From the NCBI GenBank assembly GCA_020433455.1, contig JAGRCP010000008.1:1-64000 (forward strand): 64,000 bases of DNA, written 5' to 3'. Source of the stretch: Caldilineaceae bacterium (GTDB lineage: Bacteria > Chloroflexota > Anaerolineae > Caldilineales > Caldilineaceae). Positions 56,097-64,000 of this stretch are shown piece by piece. The notes below the pieces were generated by a model. It made no database searches, was not told the DNA's origin, and saw nothing but the letters and a program-made list of their open reading frames with translations. Position 1 is the first letter of the stretch; every line of letters begins with the position of its first letter. The translations under genes were made by a program, and so were the position numbers.

Positions 56097-58082
56097 TTAC
56101 TGACCGAAGCTCGGCGGAATCAGGACGGCGTCAATGCCGTGCACCACACCATTGGAGCCAACCTGATCGGGCGCGGAGATGTTGGCGCCGTTGATCAGGA
56201 TGTTGTCGCCCTGAATTTCCAGGGTAGCGGAATCGCCCTGGAGGGAGGCCACTTCGGCGCCGGTGCTGATGTCATCAGCCATGAGTTCGCCGGAAGAGAC
56301 GTGATAGAGCAGAATCTGGGTCAGCTGTCCGCCCGGCTCGGCCATCAGCTCTTGCAGCGCGCCGGGAGCAGCTTCTTCCAGAGCCTCAAACGCGGCGTCG
56401 GTGGGGGCAAAGACCGTGAAGGGACCTTCGGCGCGCAGGGCATCAACCAGGCCGGCGGCTTCAAGGCCGGCCAGCAGGGTCTTGTAGTTGCCCGCGGCCA
56501 CCAGTACGTCTACCACATCGCCGGCGGCTTCAGCGTCGTTCGTCGCTTCTTCCGCGCCTGCGGTATCCGTCACGGTCTCCGTGCCGGTGATGGTTTCCGT
56601 GTCCGTCATGGCGGCGGTTTCGGTCACGGCCGTGGTGCTGGCCACTGCTGCCGCTGCGGGCGTAGCCGTTGCAACCGGCGTGGCTTGCGCGGTCGTGCCC
56701 AGCTGATCTTCGGTGGGCAGCTGAATCACATCGCCGACTTCAATGACGTTGCAGTCGGCAATGTCATTGAAAGCGCAGATGTCTTCATAATAGTTGAAAT
56801 CGCCGTAGACGTCGGCCGCAACCAGCGCCAGGGTGTCGCCGGACTGGATAGTGTAGGTTCCGCCCGGTTGGGCGTCACGGGTCACGGCGGTTGTGGTAGC
56901 GGTTGTCGTGCCGGTCGTGGTTGTGGCGGTCGAGGTCGTTGTGCCGGTCACTTCGCTGGTCGCGCTGATAGCGGCGGCGGCAGGCTGTGCTTCCTGGGCG
57001 GTGAGGGTCTGGCCGGAATCATCGCGCAGCAGGGCATTTTCTACGCTCAGCGTATATTCGGCCGCGACGTTGGATGCGTTGTACACAATCACGGTATAGT
57101 CAGACATGCCCGAAGCGGTGAAGTTGGCAACGCGCTCATTGGCGGCCGTCTGTACATCAGTGCTGCCCGCAGCAATGGCAACCGCGCTCAAGCGGGCGTC
57201 ACCGGCCGCGTACTGGAGGAAGCCCTGGGGATCCAATACCCAAAAGTTCAGGCGGCGGCCCAGTTCCTGCTGGTCCTGGGGCTCAAAGGTCATGCGCAGG
57301 GTGATGTTGGCGTCGCGCTCGCTGGGCGTCAGGCCAAGATAGTGTTGGGAGTCCTGCTCGGGCAGTTCGCCGGTCAGCTCTTCGGCTTCGATCGGCTGCG
57401 GCGCTGTCGCTTCGACAAGGGCGTCGGTCGCTTCTTCTATGGCCGCTTCGTCCACGGCTTCGGTTGCGGCGTTGGCGCTCTCTTCTGTTGCAGCCTCTTC
57501 CGCGACGGTTTCTTCGGTTGCGGCTTCATCCGTTGCCGCTTCGTCTGCTGCCGCCTCATCGGCGGTCTCTTCTTCCATGGGCGCGTTGGGATCGCTCACA
57601 ATGCCGGAAGCGTCCACCAGCGTGCCATTGTCGGTAGAGAGGGTAAAGCCGGCTGCGCTGGGCGAATCGTTGAAGACGACAACCATGTACGTGCTGCCGG
57701 TTGCGTTGAAGCTGGCGTCCTGCATATTATCCGGGCCCTGGTAGACCGGATCGGAAACGGCCAGATTCACCTCGCGTACATCCCGCCCGGCGGAGACGGC
57801 GGATATGCCGGCCGAGTCCAGAATGTAAAAGCCGATGCCGTTGGTATCAGAGCGATCCCATTCAATGCTGATGGTCGTCTGGGCGCCGATGGGTTCGGTT
57901 TCCAGGCCCAGCCAAATTTTTGGGTATTCGCCGTTGGCTGCGCCATCGATGGAGCCGGTGACGGTCTTGGCGCGCACTTCCTGGGCGGCCGGAGCGGCCA
58001 GAACCAGGGCGCTGCTCAAACTAAAGAGCAGCGTGAAGATGAGCAACGCAGCAAGCGTGCGCTGTAATTTTGTTTGTGACAT
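56097..58082 (-). CDS. Secreted protein with LysM and fasciclin domains
   Basis: A signal peptide (to about LAAPAAQ) is followed by two similar beta-domains of about 120 residues each, separated by a Glu/Ala-rich repeat (TDEAATEETVAEEAATEES). A LysM module lies at about 407-457 (TYTIQSGDTLALVAADVYG), then a Thr/Ala linker, and a fasciclin (FAS1) domain at 522-661 with FTVFAPTDAAFEAL and YHVSSGELMA. LysM binds peptidoglycan-type glycans; FAS1 mediates adhesion. ATG 58082 has GGAGG at good spacing; the longer frame adds 12 residues before the signal peptide. A role in surface attachment is inferred. Confidence 0.87.
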   Translation of the reverse strand: MSQTKLQRTLAALLIFTLLFSLSSALVLAAPAAQEVRAKTVTGSIDGAANGEYPKIWLGLETEPIGAQTTISIEWDRSDTNGIGFYILDSAGISAVSAGRDVREVNLAVSDPVYQGPDNMQDASFNATGSTYMVVVFNDSPSAAGFTLSTDNGTLVDASGIVSDPNAPMEEETADEAAADEAATDEAATEETVAEEAATEESANAATEAVDEAAIEEATDALVEATAPQPIEAEELTGELPEQDSQHYLGLTPSERDANITLRMTFEPQDQQELGRRLNFWVLDPQGFLQYAAGDARLSAVAIAAGSTDVQTAANERVANFTASGMSDYTVIVYNASNVAAEYTLSVENALLRDDSGQTLTAQEAQPAAAAISATSEVTGTTTSTATTTTGTTTATTTAVTRDAQPGGTYTIQSGDTLALVAADVYGDFNYYEDICAFNDIADCNVIEVGDVIQLPTEDQLGTTAQATPVATATPAAAAVASTTAVTETAAMTDTETITGTETVTDTAGAEEATNDAEAAGDVVDVLVAAGNYKTLLAGLEAAGLVDALRAEGPFTVFAPTDAAFEALEEAAPGALQELMAEPGGQLTQILLYHVSSGELMADDISTGAEVASLQGDSATLEIQGDNILINGANISAPDQVGSNGVVHGIDAVLIPPSFGQ

Positions 58083-58504
58083 AACAATTTCCTCCAAATA
58101 TTTTTGAAAATTCGACATTATAAACTGGGCTGAAGCGGTGATATTAATTCAGCATATTCTCAATTACTGCTTCTATTCTAACTCAATTAGGTCGCCTTCT
58201 GTTCCCGTAATGCTCCTCTGTTCAGTTGCCAGAGAGAGCGCAGGTTCCCTTCTAACAACCCTATGAAATATCATGCAACTTCCATAATAAGCGCGCGGGG
58301 GAGGCAACTGAACATAATTGCGGGCCCTCTGACGAGTGCACAATTGGCCTATTATACTGCTGATCGAAATGCCCGGCCAAATTTTTCGGTTCAGGCGGAG
58401 TTTTCCACGCGCCTGTTTCCTCGCATCTGTTCCCATGCCTTTGTCCCGCACATCCTCATGCATTTGTAACGTATGCCGCGGCAAAAAGTTTCCGCCCGCC
58501 CGGG
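58083..58504. other. Intergenic stretch upstream of the LysM-fasciclin gene
   Basis: About 420 AT-richer bases. A TATAAT box on the minus strand (58117-58122) is 35 nt before the ATG and may be the -10 of that gene; no good -35 is seen. A 103-codon open frame at 58173-58484 looks non-coding. Nothing else was recognised. Confidence 0.5.
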
Positions 58505-59770
58505 TTACGGTCTCGGCGTGGGCGTTGACACGATATGGGGCGCGGCCGTAGGCGGAACAATGTGGAGACCGCGCAGGAAGTATTCGTCATAATTGTAGTC
58601 GCGACGAACGATACGCAGCTTGAAGTCGTATTGGCCTGCCGACAGTAAACTCAGGTCCAACCGGGCCAGGAGGTTGTTGAATACCTGGGTCTCGCCATTG
58701 GCCAGATACGCCCATGCTTCAGCGCTGCTGGGCGACCAATAAAGTTCCCAGCGCAGGAAGTTCGGATCCAACACCGTTCCCTGAAACGCGACCGTCCCGC
58801 CGACAGTCTGGCCGGGACGCGGCGCAGAAAATCCGTTTGACTGAGGTTGGGCAGCGTTGTCCTTTTCCCCATTGGCGATCCGCAATCCGCGTACAAAGTA
58901 TTCGTCATAATTGGCGTCGCGATAGACGTTGCGCAGGCGCAGATCGTAGAGCCCATCGGGCAGGGTGCGGGTGTTGAGCAGGTAGATGGTCTCCTGCCAG
59001 TATTGGCTTTCGCCGCCGTCCAGATAGGACCATTGTTCCATCCCCTCGGGCGATATCGCCAGTTCGTAGCGCGCAAACGGCGTTCCGGGATAGCCGAAGA
59101 CGCTGGCAACTACCGGCGTGTAGCCGCGGATAACCTGGCGGTTGACCGGTGCAAAAATGCCCTGCTGCTGGGATGACCGCATCTGGACGACCGCCGTAGG
59201 CGTCGGAAGAGGGGTCAGCGTGGGGGCCGGGAGGACATAGACGCGGGTGCCCGCGACATTAAAATAGGGCGTGGCCGTGGGCGGATAGCTGTTGCGGATA
59301 TGCAGGCGACGCAGGAACGCTTCGTCATAATTGCCGCCGTTTTGCACCGCGCGCACGCGGATATCGTATGCGCCGTCTTCGTATTGGGTGGAATCCAGCG
59401 TGCTGATCACCCCGTCGCGGATCACCCGGTAGCCGCTGGCCACCCAGCGCCAATCTTCGCTGCCGGCCGGCGCAATGTGAACGTCGTAATGATCGAAGTT
59501 CTGAATCAGCGGCGTGCCGATGATTTGGACAAAGCCCGCGGCTGCATCGCCGGATTTGGGGTGAATAATTTCGTTGACCACCCGGCGATCGGGCGTGGCC
59601 GTTATCTCCGGCTCCGGCTCCGGCGGCGGACTGCTTTCCTGCGCGTGGAGGATGACGTCTCTGGGATTGCCCTGGAGCGCCAATCCGCCGGCCAGCGCGG
59701 CCAATGCACACAAGCCCAGCAGCAGCCGTTTCCAACCGATTTGGTTAATGAAGGAAAATGAATCATTCAT
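58505..59770 (-). CDS. Secreted protein with three Ig-like repeat modules
   Basis: A signal anchor (about 15-32) and Pro/Glu linker are followed by three modules of roughly 95 residues at about 66-158, 207-300 and 315-405. Each module ends with almost the same line: NYDEAFLRRLHI, NYDEYFVRGLRI and NYDEYFLRGLHI. Each has a central GxYDIR/YDLR/YDFK strand. The modules resemble the C-terminal domain of the RodZ-like protein at 5365-6729. I know no function for this module. It follows the penicillin-binding protein gene at 15 nt in one operon, so a role at the cell wall is likely. Confidence 0.75.
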   Translation of the reverse strand: MNDSFSFINQIGWKRLLLGLCALAALAGGLALQGNPRDVILHAQESSPPPEPEPEITATPDRRVVNEIIHPKSGDAAAGFVQIIGTPLIQNFDHYDVHIAPAGSEDWRWVASGYRVIRDGVISTLDSTQYEDGAYDIRVRAVQNGGNYDEAFLRRLHIRNSYPPTATPYFNVAGTRVYVLPAPTLTPLPTPTAVVQMRSSQQQGIFAPVNRQVIRGYTPVVASVFGYPGTPFARYELAISPEGMEQWSYLDGGESQYWQETIYLLNTRTLPDGLYDLRLRNVYRDANYDEYFVRGLRIANGEKDNAAQPQSNGFSAPRPGQTVGGTVAFQGTVLDPNFLRWELYWSPSSAEAWAYLANGETQVFNNLLARLDLSLLSAGQYDFKLRIVRRDYNYDEYFLRGLHIVPPTAAPHIVSTPTPRP

Positions 59771-59785
59771 GCGCTTTACGCTACG

Positions 59786-62725
59786 CTATCCGCCCCGAAA
59801 GACCAAATGGTGGCAGGGGGCCGTACCTGCCGCGCCCTGATAATGCTCCACTGCAATGCTGGGGCTGATGGGGTTGCCGGCCCCATCCAAAACCAGCACC
59901 TGAATAATTTGCGGCGTCTGGTTAACCAGCAGGAAGTCAAACATGCCCGCATCGGTTGCGCCCGCCTTGCTCACTGCTTCAAAGACGTTGCCCCATTCGT
60001 CCCGAGCCTGGACGCGGACGCCTGCTACCGGCGCTCCGTCCAGGTTGAGGATACGACCCATAATGTATTGACCAGGACAGTTGGCGTCATGCCAGACCGG
60101 CTGACTCAGGGCATAAGAGCCGGGCGCGCCGCTGAACGCCGGGCTCGGCGTGGACGCTTCAGTTGCCGCGGTTGCGTCGGCGCCGGGCGTCTCCGCTACA
60201 TCCGCCACGCCGGCCGCGGCCATATCCACGACGAGTCGCACGCCCCGCTCTGCCAGGGAGGGGCTGTTGCGGATGAATTCGCCCACCCTGGCGTCAAGCT
60301 CGCTGCAAGGGCCCAGGTTCATTTGTGAGCCGTACTGCAAGGCCCAGGCCAAAGCCGAGCCTTGCTCTTCCGCCAACGAGCCGGGCCCGCTTGTAGGCCG
60401 CTGGGGGCTATTGGTTGCGTCCGTTTCCGGGCTGTTATCCGCTTCGCCTTCCGGGTTATTTTCCGTGCGGGCCAAATTGCCGGGCGGTCGCAGAAGCGTG
60501 CGGGCCAGGGCGTTATCCAGCGTGCAGAAGCCGGCCCGGCGTTGCCCGTTGCTGTCCTCGCTGTAGACCGGCGCGGCAGGAAGGTCCACAACGCTGTCGC
60601 CCAGCGGGCCCTGCTCGCCCATGGCTTCGAGCCAGCTGCGGCTAAACCACTCACCGCCTTCCCGACAGCGCACGCCGGGCGGACACTCGTCGCGTTGCTC
60701 TACATCCGGCGGCGGCGTAAATTGCCAGGCTTCATCATCCGTCTGCACGTCCAGCCGGGCCAGCAGCGCTGGATCGGCCAGAACGCCTTCCATGAAGGCG
60801 CTCCAGATGGGGGCCGCGCCGGTTACGCCGCTGGCGTTGCGCATGGGGCGGCCATCGCTGTTGCCCGCCCAGACGCCCGTTACCAGATGGCGGGTGTAGC
60901 CTACCGTCCAGTTGTCCCGCCAGTCGGTTGTCGTGCCCGTCTTCACCGCGGCCGGCCGGCTGATGCGCAGGATGCTGTTTTCGCCGAATGCGGGGATGCG
61001 CGCCACGTTGTCGCTGAGAATATCGGTGATCTGGAAAGCCGCTGTCGGCGATACGACCGACTGGGGGGCGACCCTTGCGTACGGAACTTGTTGCCCCAGG
61101 TTGTCGGCGATAAGACGTATGGGCGTTGCGTCGCGGTAGACGCCGCCGGCGGCCAGGGTGCGATAGGCTGAAGTCAATTCCAGCAGCGTGACTTCGCCGC
61201 CGCCCAGGGTAAGGCTCAAGCCGTACCATGTGGGGCCGCGGTTGAGGCTGACCAAGCCCATGGCCTGGGCCTGGGTCAGCATGGACTCCACAGAGAAGGC
61301 GTCCAGCAATTTGACGGCGGGGACGTTGTAGCTGTTGGCCAGGGCCGTGCGCACGCTCACAGGGCCGTGGAAGATGCGGTCGTAATTTTGCGGACGATAG
61401 ATGTCGTCCGCCGCACCCGTTTCGGCCACGCGGTAGCGCACCGGCGTATCCCAAATGACGCTGGCCGGACTGATGCGGTTTTGGTCCAGCGCCGCGGCAT
61501 AGAGGATGGGCTTGATCGCACTGCCGGGCTGGCGCGGGCTTACGGCGACGTTCACCTGACCGGCAATGGCCTGATTGTTGAAGTCCGCGCTGCCCACCAT
61601 GACCAGAATCTCGCCGCTTGCGGGCGCCATGGCGACCAGCGCCGCGTTGGAGAGATCGTACTGGGGCTGAAGCTCCGTAACTTTTGTCGCCACAATCTCC
61701 TGGGCCAGGTCCTGCAGGGCGATGTCCAGGGTGGTGTAAATGCTCCAGCCGGATCGGCGGGTAAAGCCGTCGCCGTATTGGGCGTCCAGGGTCTCAATGA
61801 CGTACTGGACAAAATGGGGCGCGCGCTCAACCTTGATCCCGGCGTCGCCCGCCGGCGTGATCTCCTGGGCAAACGCCGCGTCGGCTTCCTCTATGCTCAG
61901 ATAGCCGTGGCGGACCATGAGGTCCAGCACCAGGCGCTGGCGCGTGCGGGCGGCTTCAAAATGGGTGTAGGGATTCAGGTTTGCCGGCTGTTGGGGAATG
62001 CCGGCCATGAGCGTGGCTTCGGCCAGAGTCAGCTCGGCCGCGGACTTGCCGAAATAGGCCTGAGCCGCGGCCTCGGGGCCATAGGTAAGCTGGCCGTAAT
62101 TAAGCAGGTTCAGGTACATCTCCAGCAGTTCATTTTTGCTGTACAGGCGCGTCAATTCCTGGGCCAGCGCCGCTTCCCGGGCCTTGCGGTCGAAAGATTG
62201 GTCAAAGCGATCGTCGGGCGGCAGAAAGAGATTGCGCGCCAACTGCATGGTGATGGTGCTGGCGCCGGAGACCACATCGCCTTCCTGGGCGTTTTGGAGC
62301 AGAGCGCCCGCGATCCGCCGCGGATCGATGCCGGGATTGCGGAAAAAAGATGAGTCTTCCGTGGCGATGGTTGCGTCAATGAGGTAGGGGGATATGCGTT
62401 CCAGCGGAACCCACGTGCGCCGTCCCTCATCCCAAAGCTCGGCCAATAACGTTCCGTTGCGGTCATAGATGCGCGTTGTCTGAAAAAGGCGCGGCTCGGG
62501 TCCCGGCTGATAGCGGCGCAAGTAATTTTCTACCGCATACATGGGTTCGGCTGCCGCGCGCTCGCCCAGGCTATTGCTGAGAAGCGCCTGCTGCGCCGCG
62601 CTTTGGCCGGCAACGCCGATGGTTACGACTCGCTGGGGGGTGCATGCGGTCAGAAACAGGACCAGCGCCAGACCGAGGGGAAAGGTCGTCCGACCGCGCA
62701 ATAAGGGGATACGGGTAAATTTCAC
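59786..62725 (-). CDS. Class A penicillin-binding protein with lipoprotein-type N-terminus
   Basis: A bifunctional murein synthase. The GT51 transglycosylase domain has ATEDSSFFRNPGIDPRRIAGA (catalytic Glu in the ED pair) and GASTITMQLARNLF. The transpeptidase domain has the SxxK motif in PGSAIKPILYAAAL, SYN in ANSYNVPAVKLL and KTGTT. The N-terminus is FPLGLALVLFLTACTPQ, a lipobox with C28, instead of the usual transmembrane anchor. The 979-residue chain ends with a Pro/Ser linker region and a carboxypeptidase-regulatory-like beta-domain (IMGRILNLDGAPVAGVRVQA). It is transcribed with the three-module secreted protein. Confidence 0.93.
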   Translation of the reverse strand: MKFTRIPLLRGRTTFPLGLALVLFLTACTPQRVVTIGVAGQSAAQQALLSNSLGERAAAEPMYAVENYLRRYQPGPEPRLFQTTRIYDRNGTLLAELWDEGRRTWVPLERISPYLIDATIATEDSSFFRNPGIDPRRIAGALLQNAQEGDVVSGASTITMQLARNLFLPPDDRFDQSFDRKAREAALAQELTRLYSKNELLEMYLNLLNYGQLTYGPEAAAQAYFGKSAAELTLAEATLMAGIPQQPANLNPYTHFEAARTRQRLVLDLMVRHGYLSIEEADAAFAQEITPAGDAGIKVERAPHFVQYVIETLDAQYGDGFTRRSGWSIYTTLDIALQDLAQEIVATKVTELQPQYDLSNAALVAMAPASGEILVMVGSADFNNQAIAGQVNVAVSPRQPGSAIKPILYAAALDQNRISPASVIWDTPVRYRVAETGAADDIYRPQNYDRIFHGPVSVRTALANSYNVPAVKLLDAFSVESMLTQAQAMGLVSLNRGPTWYGLSLTLGGGEVTLLELTSAYRTLAAGGVYRDATPIRLIADNLGQQVPYARVAPQSVVSPTAAFQITDILSDNVARIPAFGENSILRISRPAAVKTGTTTDWRDNWTVGYTRHLVTGVWAGNSDGRPMRNASGVTGAAPIWSAFMEGVLADPALLARLDVQTDDEAWQFTPPPDVEQRDECPPGVRCREGGEWFSRSWLEAMGEQGPLGDSVVDLPAAPVYSEDSNGQRRAGFCTLDNALARTLLRPPGNLARTENNPEGEADNSPETDATNSPQRPTSGPGSLAEEQGSALAWALQYGSQMNLGPCSELDARVGEFIRNSPSLAERGVRLVVDMAAAGVADVAETPGADATAATEASTPSPAFSGAPGSYALSQPVWHDANCPGQYIMGRILNLDGAPVAGVRVQARDEWGNVFEAVSKAGATDAGMFDFLLVNQTPQIIQVLVLDGAGNPISPSIAVEHYQGAAGTAPCHHLVFRGG

Positions 62726-63131
62726 AGTTGCTCTATCTTCTGCTCTGTCTTATTTTGTCCGGACAGCGTAAGGTCTAACCGGATCTCTCATCTCGAGGGT
62801 CGCTGGATGTATGAGGCGTACGTTATGCCGGCTGCCGAGTAGAATTACGGATTGGGGTTACTCATTCGGCAACCGGCTGAATTCCGGAAGAGCCCACACC
62901 CATTCAGACGTATAAGCAGGTTATTTGGTTTCACCCAATGTTGCGGCAATCCGCGCGCTTTGCATTAACTCGGGTCGTTGCAGAAAGATGAGCGTCCTGG
63001 CGAGAGCGTTTCCCTGCGGCGGCCCATGGCGCGAATAACAAAGAGCCAATCGCCTGAATGCTGCGATTGGCTCTCGGATATAGTATCATCTTTGACGCTG
63101 AGCAGATGCATCAGCAGGTCGGAAGTTAAGG
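62726..63131. other. Intergenic stretch between the penicillin-binding protein and tRNA-Cys
   Basis: About 400 bases hold the leader of the minus-strand penicillin-binding protein gene and the terminator of tRNA-Cys. No open frame or further RNA gene is recognised. Confidence 0.5.
63043..63074 (-). terminator. Terminator of tRNA-Cys
   Basis: An 11-bp perfect stem (GAGCCAATCGC and complement) with a 9-base loop lies about 60 nt downstream of the tRNA, followed on the minus strand by TTTGTTATT. Confidence 0.7.
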
Positions 63132-63202
<71 letters not shown>

Positions 63203-63213
63203 TGAATTCGGAC

Positions 63214-63242
63214 ATGGTAGCAGCGGGGCGGCGGAATGTCAA
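63214..63242 (-). promoter_or_regulatory. Promoter of tRNA-Cys
   Basis: TTGACA, a 17-bp spacer and TACCAT on the minus strand. Transcription would begin a few bases before the mature 5' end. Confidence 0.8.
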
Positions 63243-63290
63243 ATTATAGGCCGTTTTTTTATACGTATTACCCCAACACGGAAGGCCTTT

Positions 63291-63662
63291 ATGGCGCCTG
63301 AGCAGAAGACTGTCAGAGATCAAATTTATTATTGTGACCATTGCGGCATCAGCTTTCTCTGGTCGCAGGAAGAGCAGCGGCAGGACCATGTCAAGCCCCG
63401 CCTTTGCCCCGGTTGTCGCTATTCCCTGCCGGCGCCGGAGCGCACGCGGGGGCTTGTGAAGTGGTATAACCGGCGTAAGCGTTACGGCTTTATTACGCGT
63501 GATGAAGGAGACGCTCTCTTCGTACATGGATCGGCGTTGCAGGATGCGCGCCATTTAGAGCCGGGCGATCTGGTTGAGTTTGCTGTAGGCCAGGACGACA
63601 AAGGCGCGCATGCCGAGGCAGTGAGCGTGCTTCAGCGTGCACCGGGAGAGGGAGAAGCGTGA
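63291..63662 (+). CDS. Zinc-ribbon and cold-shock domain protein
   Basis: The 123-residue protein joins two nucleic-acid-related parts. Residues 14-48 form a zinc ribbon with [15 protein letters not shown] and LCPGCR (zf-trcl type). From about 53 a cold-shock domain follows: [18 protein letters not shown] (RNP1-like KRYGFI) and [10 protein letters not shown] (RNP2 FVH). It likely binds single-stranded RNA or DNA. ATG 63291 is preferred because the longer frame back to 63189 crosses the tRNA gene. The 3' end overlaps the convergent glycosyltransferase by 31 bases. Confidence 0.88.
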   Translation: MAPEQKTVRDQIYYCDHCGISFLWSQEEQRQDHVKPRLCPGCRYSLPAPERTRGLVKWYNRRKRYGFITRDEGDALFVHGSALQDARHLEPGDLVEFAVGQDDKGAHAEAVSVLQRAPGEGEA

Positions 63663-64000
63663 ATTTGCCCTTGTTCGGTCCGCCTGGCCGAGCGAGCCGA
63701 AAGCGTACTGAAGAGATCATCATAGCGCCGGGCAACGGTTTGCCAGTCGAAGCGGGTTGTCACGTGGGTGCGGAGTGAGGCGGGCGCGCGGCGGGGCATG
63801 AGCAGGCGCTGCCGGGCCAGGGCGAACAGCTCGTCTTCATCCGCGTAGAGGCAGGCCGGGTGCAGCGTCGGCGGAATCAACTCGGGATAGCTGAGGCGGT
63901 TGGGCAAGAGCGGAAGGGCGCCCCCGGCAATTGCCTCCAGAACGCTCACGCCGAAAAATTCGTGATCGGCGGCGCTGATGACCAGGTCAGCCCGGCGCAG
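63632..64000 (-). CDS. Probable tRNA-queuosine alpha-mannosyltransferase (C-terminal part)
   Basis: Only the last 122 codons are in the window; the frame is open to the edge. The sequence [20 protein letters not shown], then [12 protein letters not shown] and [12 protein letters not shown], matches the C-terminal half of DUF3524/GTDC1-type glycosyltransferases. The animal member attaches mannose to queuosine in tRNA-Asp. The role of bacterial members is less clear. A general group 1 glycosyltransferase is the alternative. The stop lies inside the end of the convergent cold-shock gene. Confidence 0.65.
   Translation of the reverse strand: MRRADLVISAADHEFFGVSVLEAIAGGALPLLPNRLSYPELIPPTLHPACLYADEDELFALARQRLLMPRRAPASLRTHVTTRFDWQTVARRYDDLFSTLSARSARRTEQGQIHASPSPGAR

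Noticed and set aside
56007-58067. 686-codon Gly-rich open frame antisense to the LysM-fasciclin gene
   Set aside because: It arises from the Ala/Glu/Thr codons of the real gene on the other strand; the Gly/Cys/Arg repeats are typical of such shadows.
58173-58484. 103-codon open frame upstream of the LysM-fasciclin gene
   Set aside because: No ribosome site, no motif, and composition unlike the genome's proteins.

Overview
The window is a GC-rich bacterial chromosome segment. Its origin is most likely Chloroflexota, probably an Anaerolineae/Caldilinea-type lineage. That is an inference from an RpoC carrying an extra helix-hairpin-helix insert, many secreted proteins with Pro/Thr ('TATPT') linkers, a caa3-type oxidase assembly set with CtaG, and large sulfatase loci. 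I saw no phage, insertion sequence, CRISPR array or rRNA operon.

Left part (1-9.3 kb): the 3' end of rpoC, a tandem GNAT acetyltransferase, a membrane-anchored cell-wall amidase divergent from a RodZ-like membrane HTH protein, peptide deformylase, and a secreted beta-propeller protein. Metal and respiration block (9.3-21.2 kb): a PerR/Fur-type regulator with two near-identical palindromic operators sits in front of a P1B-4 metal-efflux ATPase. Divergent from it runs an aa3-type cytochrome oxidase cluster: a small membrane protein, CtaC, CtaD, a subunit IV, CtaE, CtaG, a YtkA-like periplasmic protein, SURF1 and CtaB, followed by a tRNA-dihydrouridine synthase. Next, on the other strand, come a VOC protein, glycerate 2-kinase and a 2Fe-2S ferredoxin.

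Centre (23.7-28.4 kb): a visibly more AT-rich BMP-family (nucleoside-type) ABC importer with a textbook promoter and a hairpin after the binding-protein gene. From 28.6 to 47.1 kb every gene lies on the minus strand. In transcription order these are a PadR regulator, three sulfatases, a peptide/oligosaccharide-type ABC importer (binding protein, two permeases, one fused double ATPase), two more sulfatases, a GH3 glycosidase and an anaerobic sulfatase-maturating radical SAM enzyme. All five sulfatases have the Cys-type maturation motif, and none of the sulfatases, the GH3 enzyme or the maturase has a signal peptide. The locus therefore reads as an import-first, cytoplasmic pathway for a sulfated glycan or glycoside. 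Three related palindromic repeats, which also resemble pieces of a short basic ORF, lie between genes of this block.

Right part (47.6-64 kb): a metallophosphoesterase, a RimL-like acetyltransferase, a MEMO-family protein, a 47-residue membrane protein with a very strong ribosome-binding site, an ornithine-cyclodeaminase-like protein with a 3-hydroxybutyrate-dehydrogenase-like SDR, ribosomal protein S20, a DinG-type helicase, a LysM-fasciclin secreted protein, a three-module secreted protein, a class A penicillin-binding protein with a lipoprotein-type N-terminus, tRNA-Cys(GCA), a zinc-ribbon/cold-shock fusion, and the C-terminus of a probable tRNA-queuosine mannosyltransferase running off the end.

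Promoters, operators and hairpins were found by eye and are predictions. Protein functions rest on motifs and remembered family features; no database search was made.
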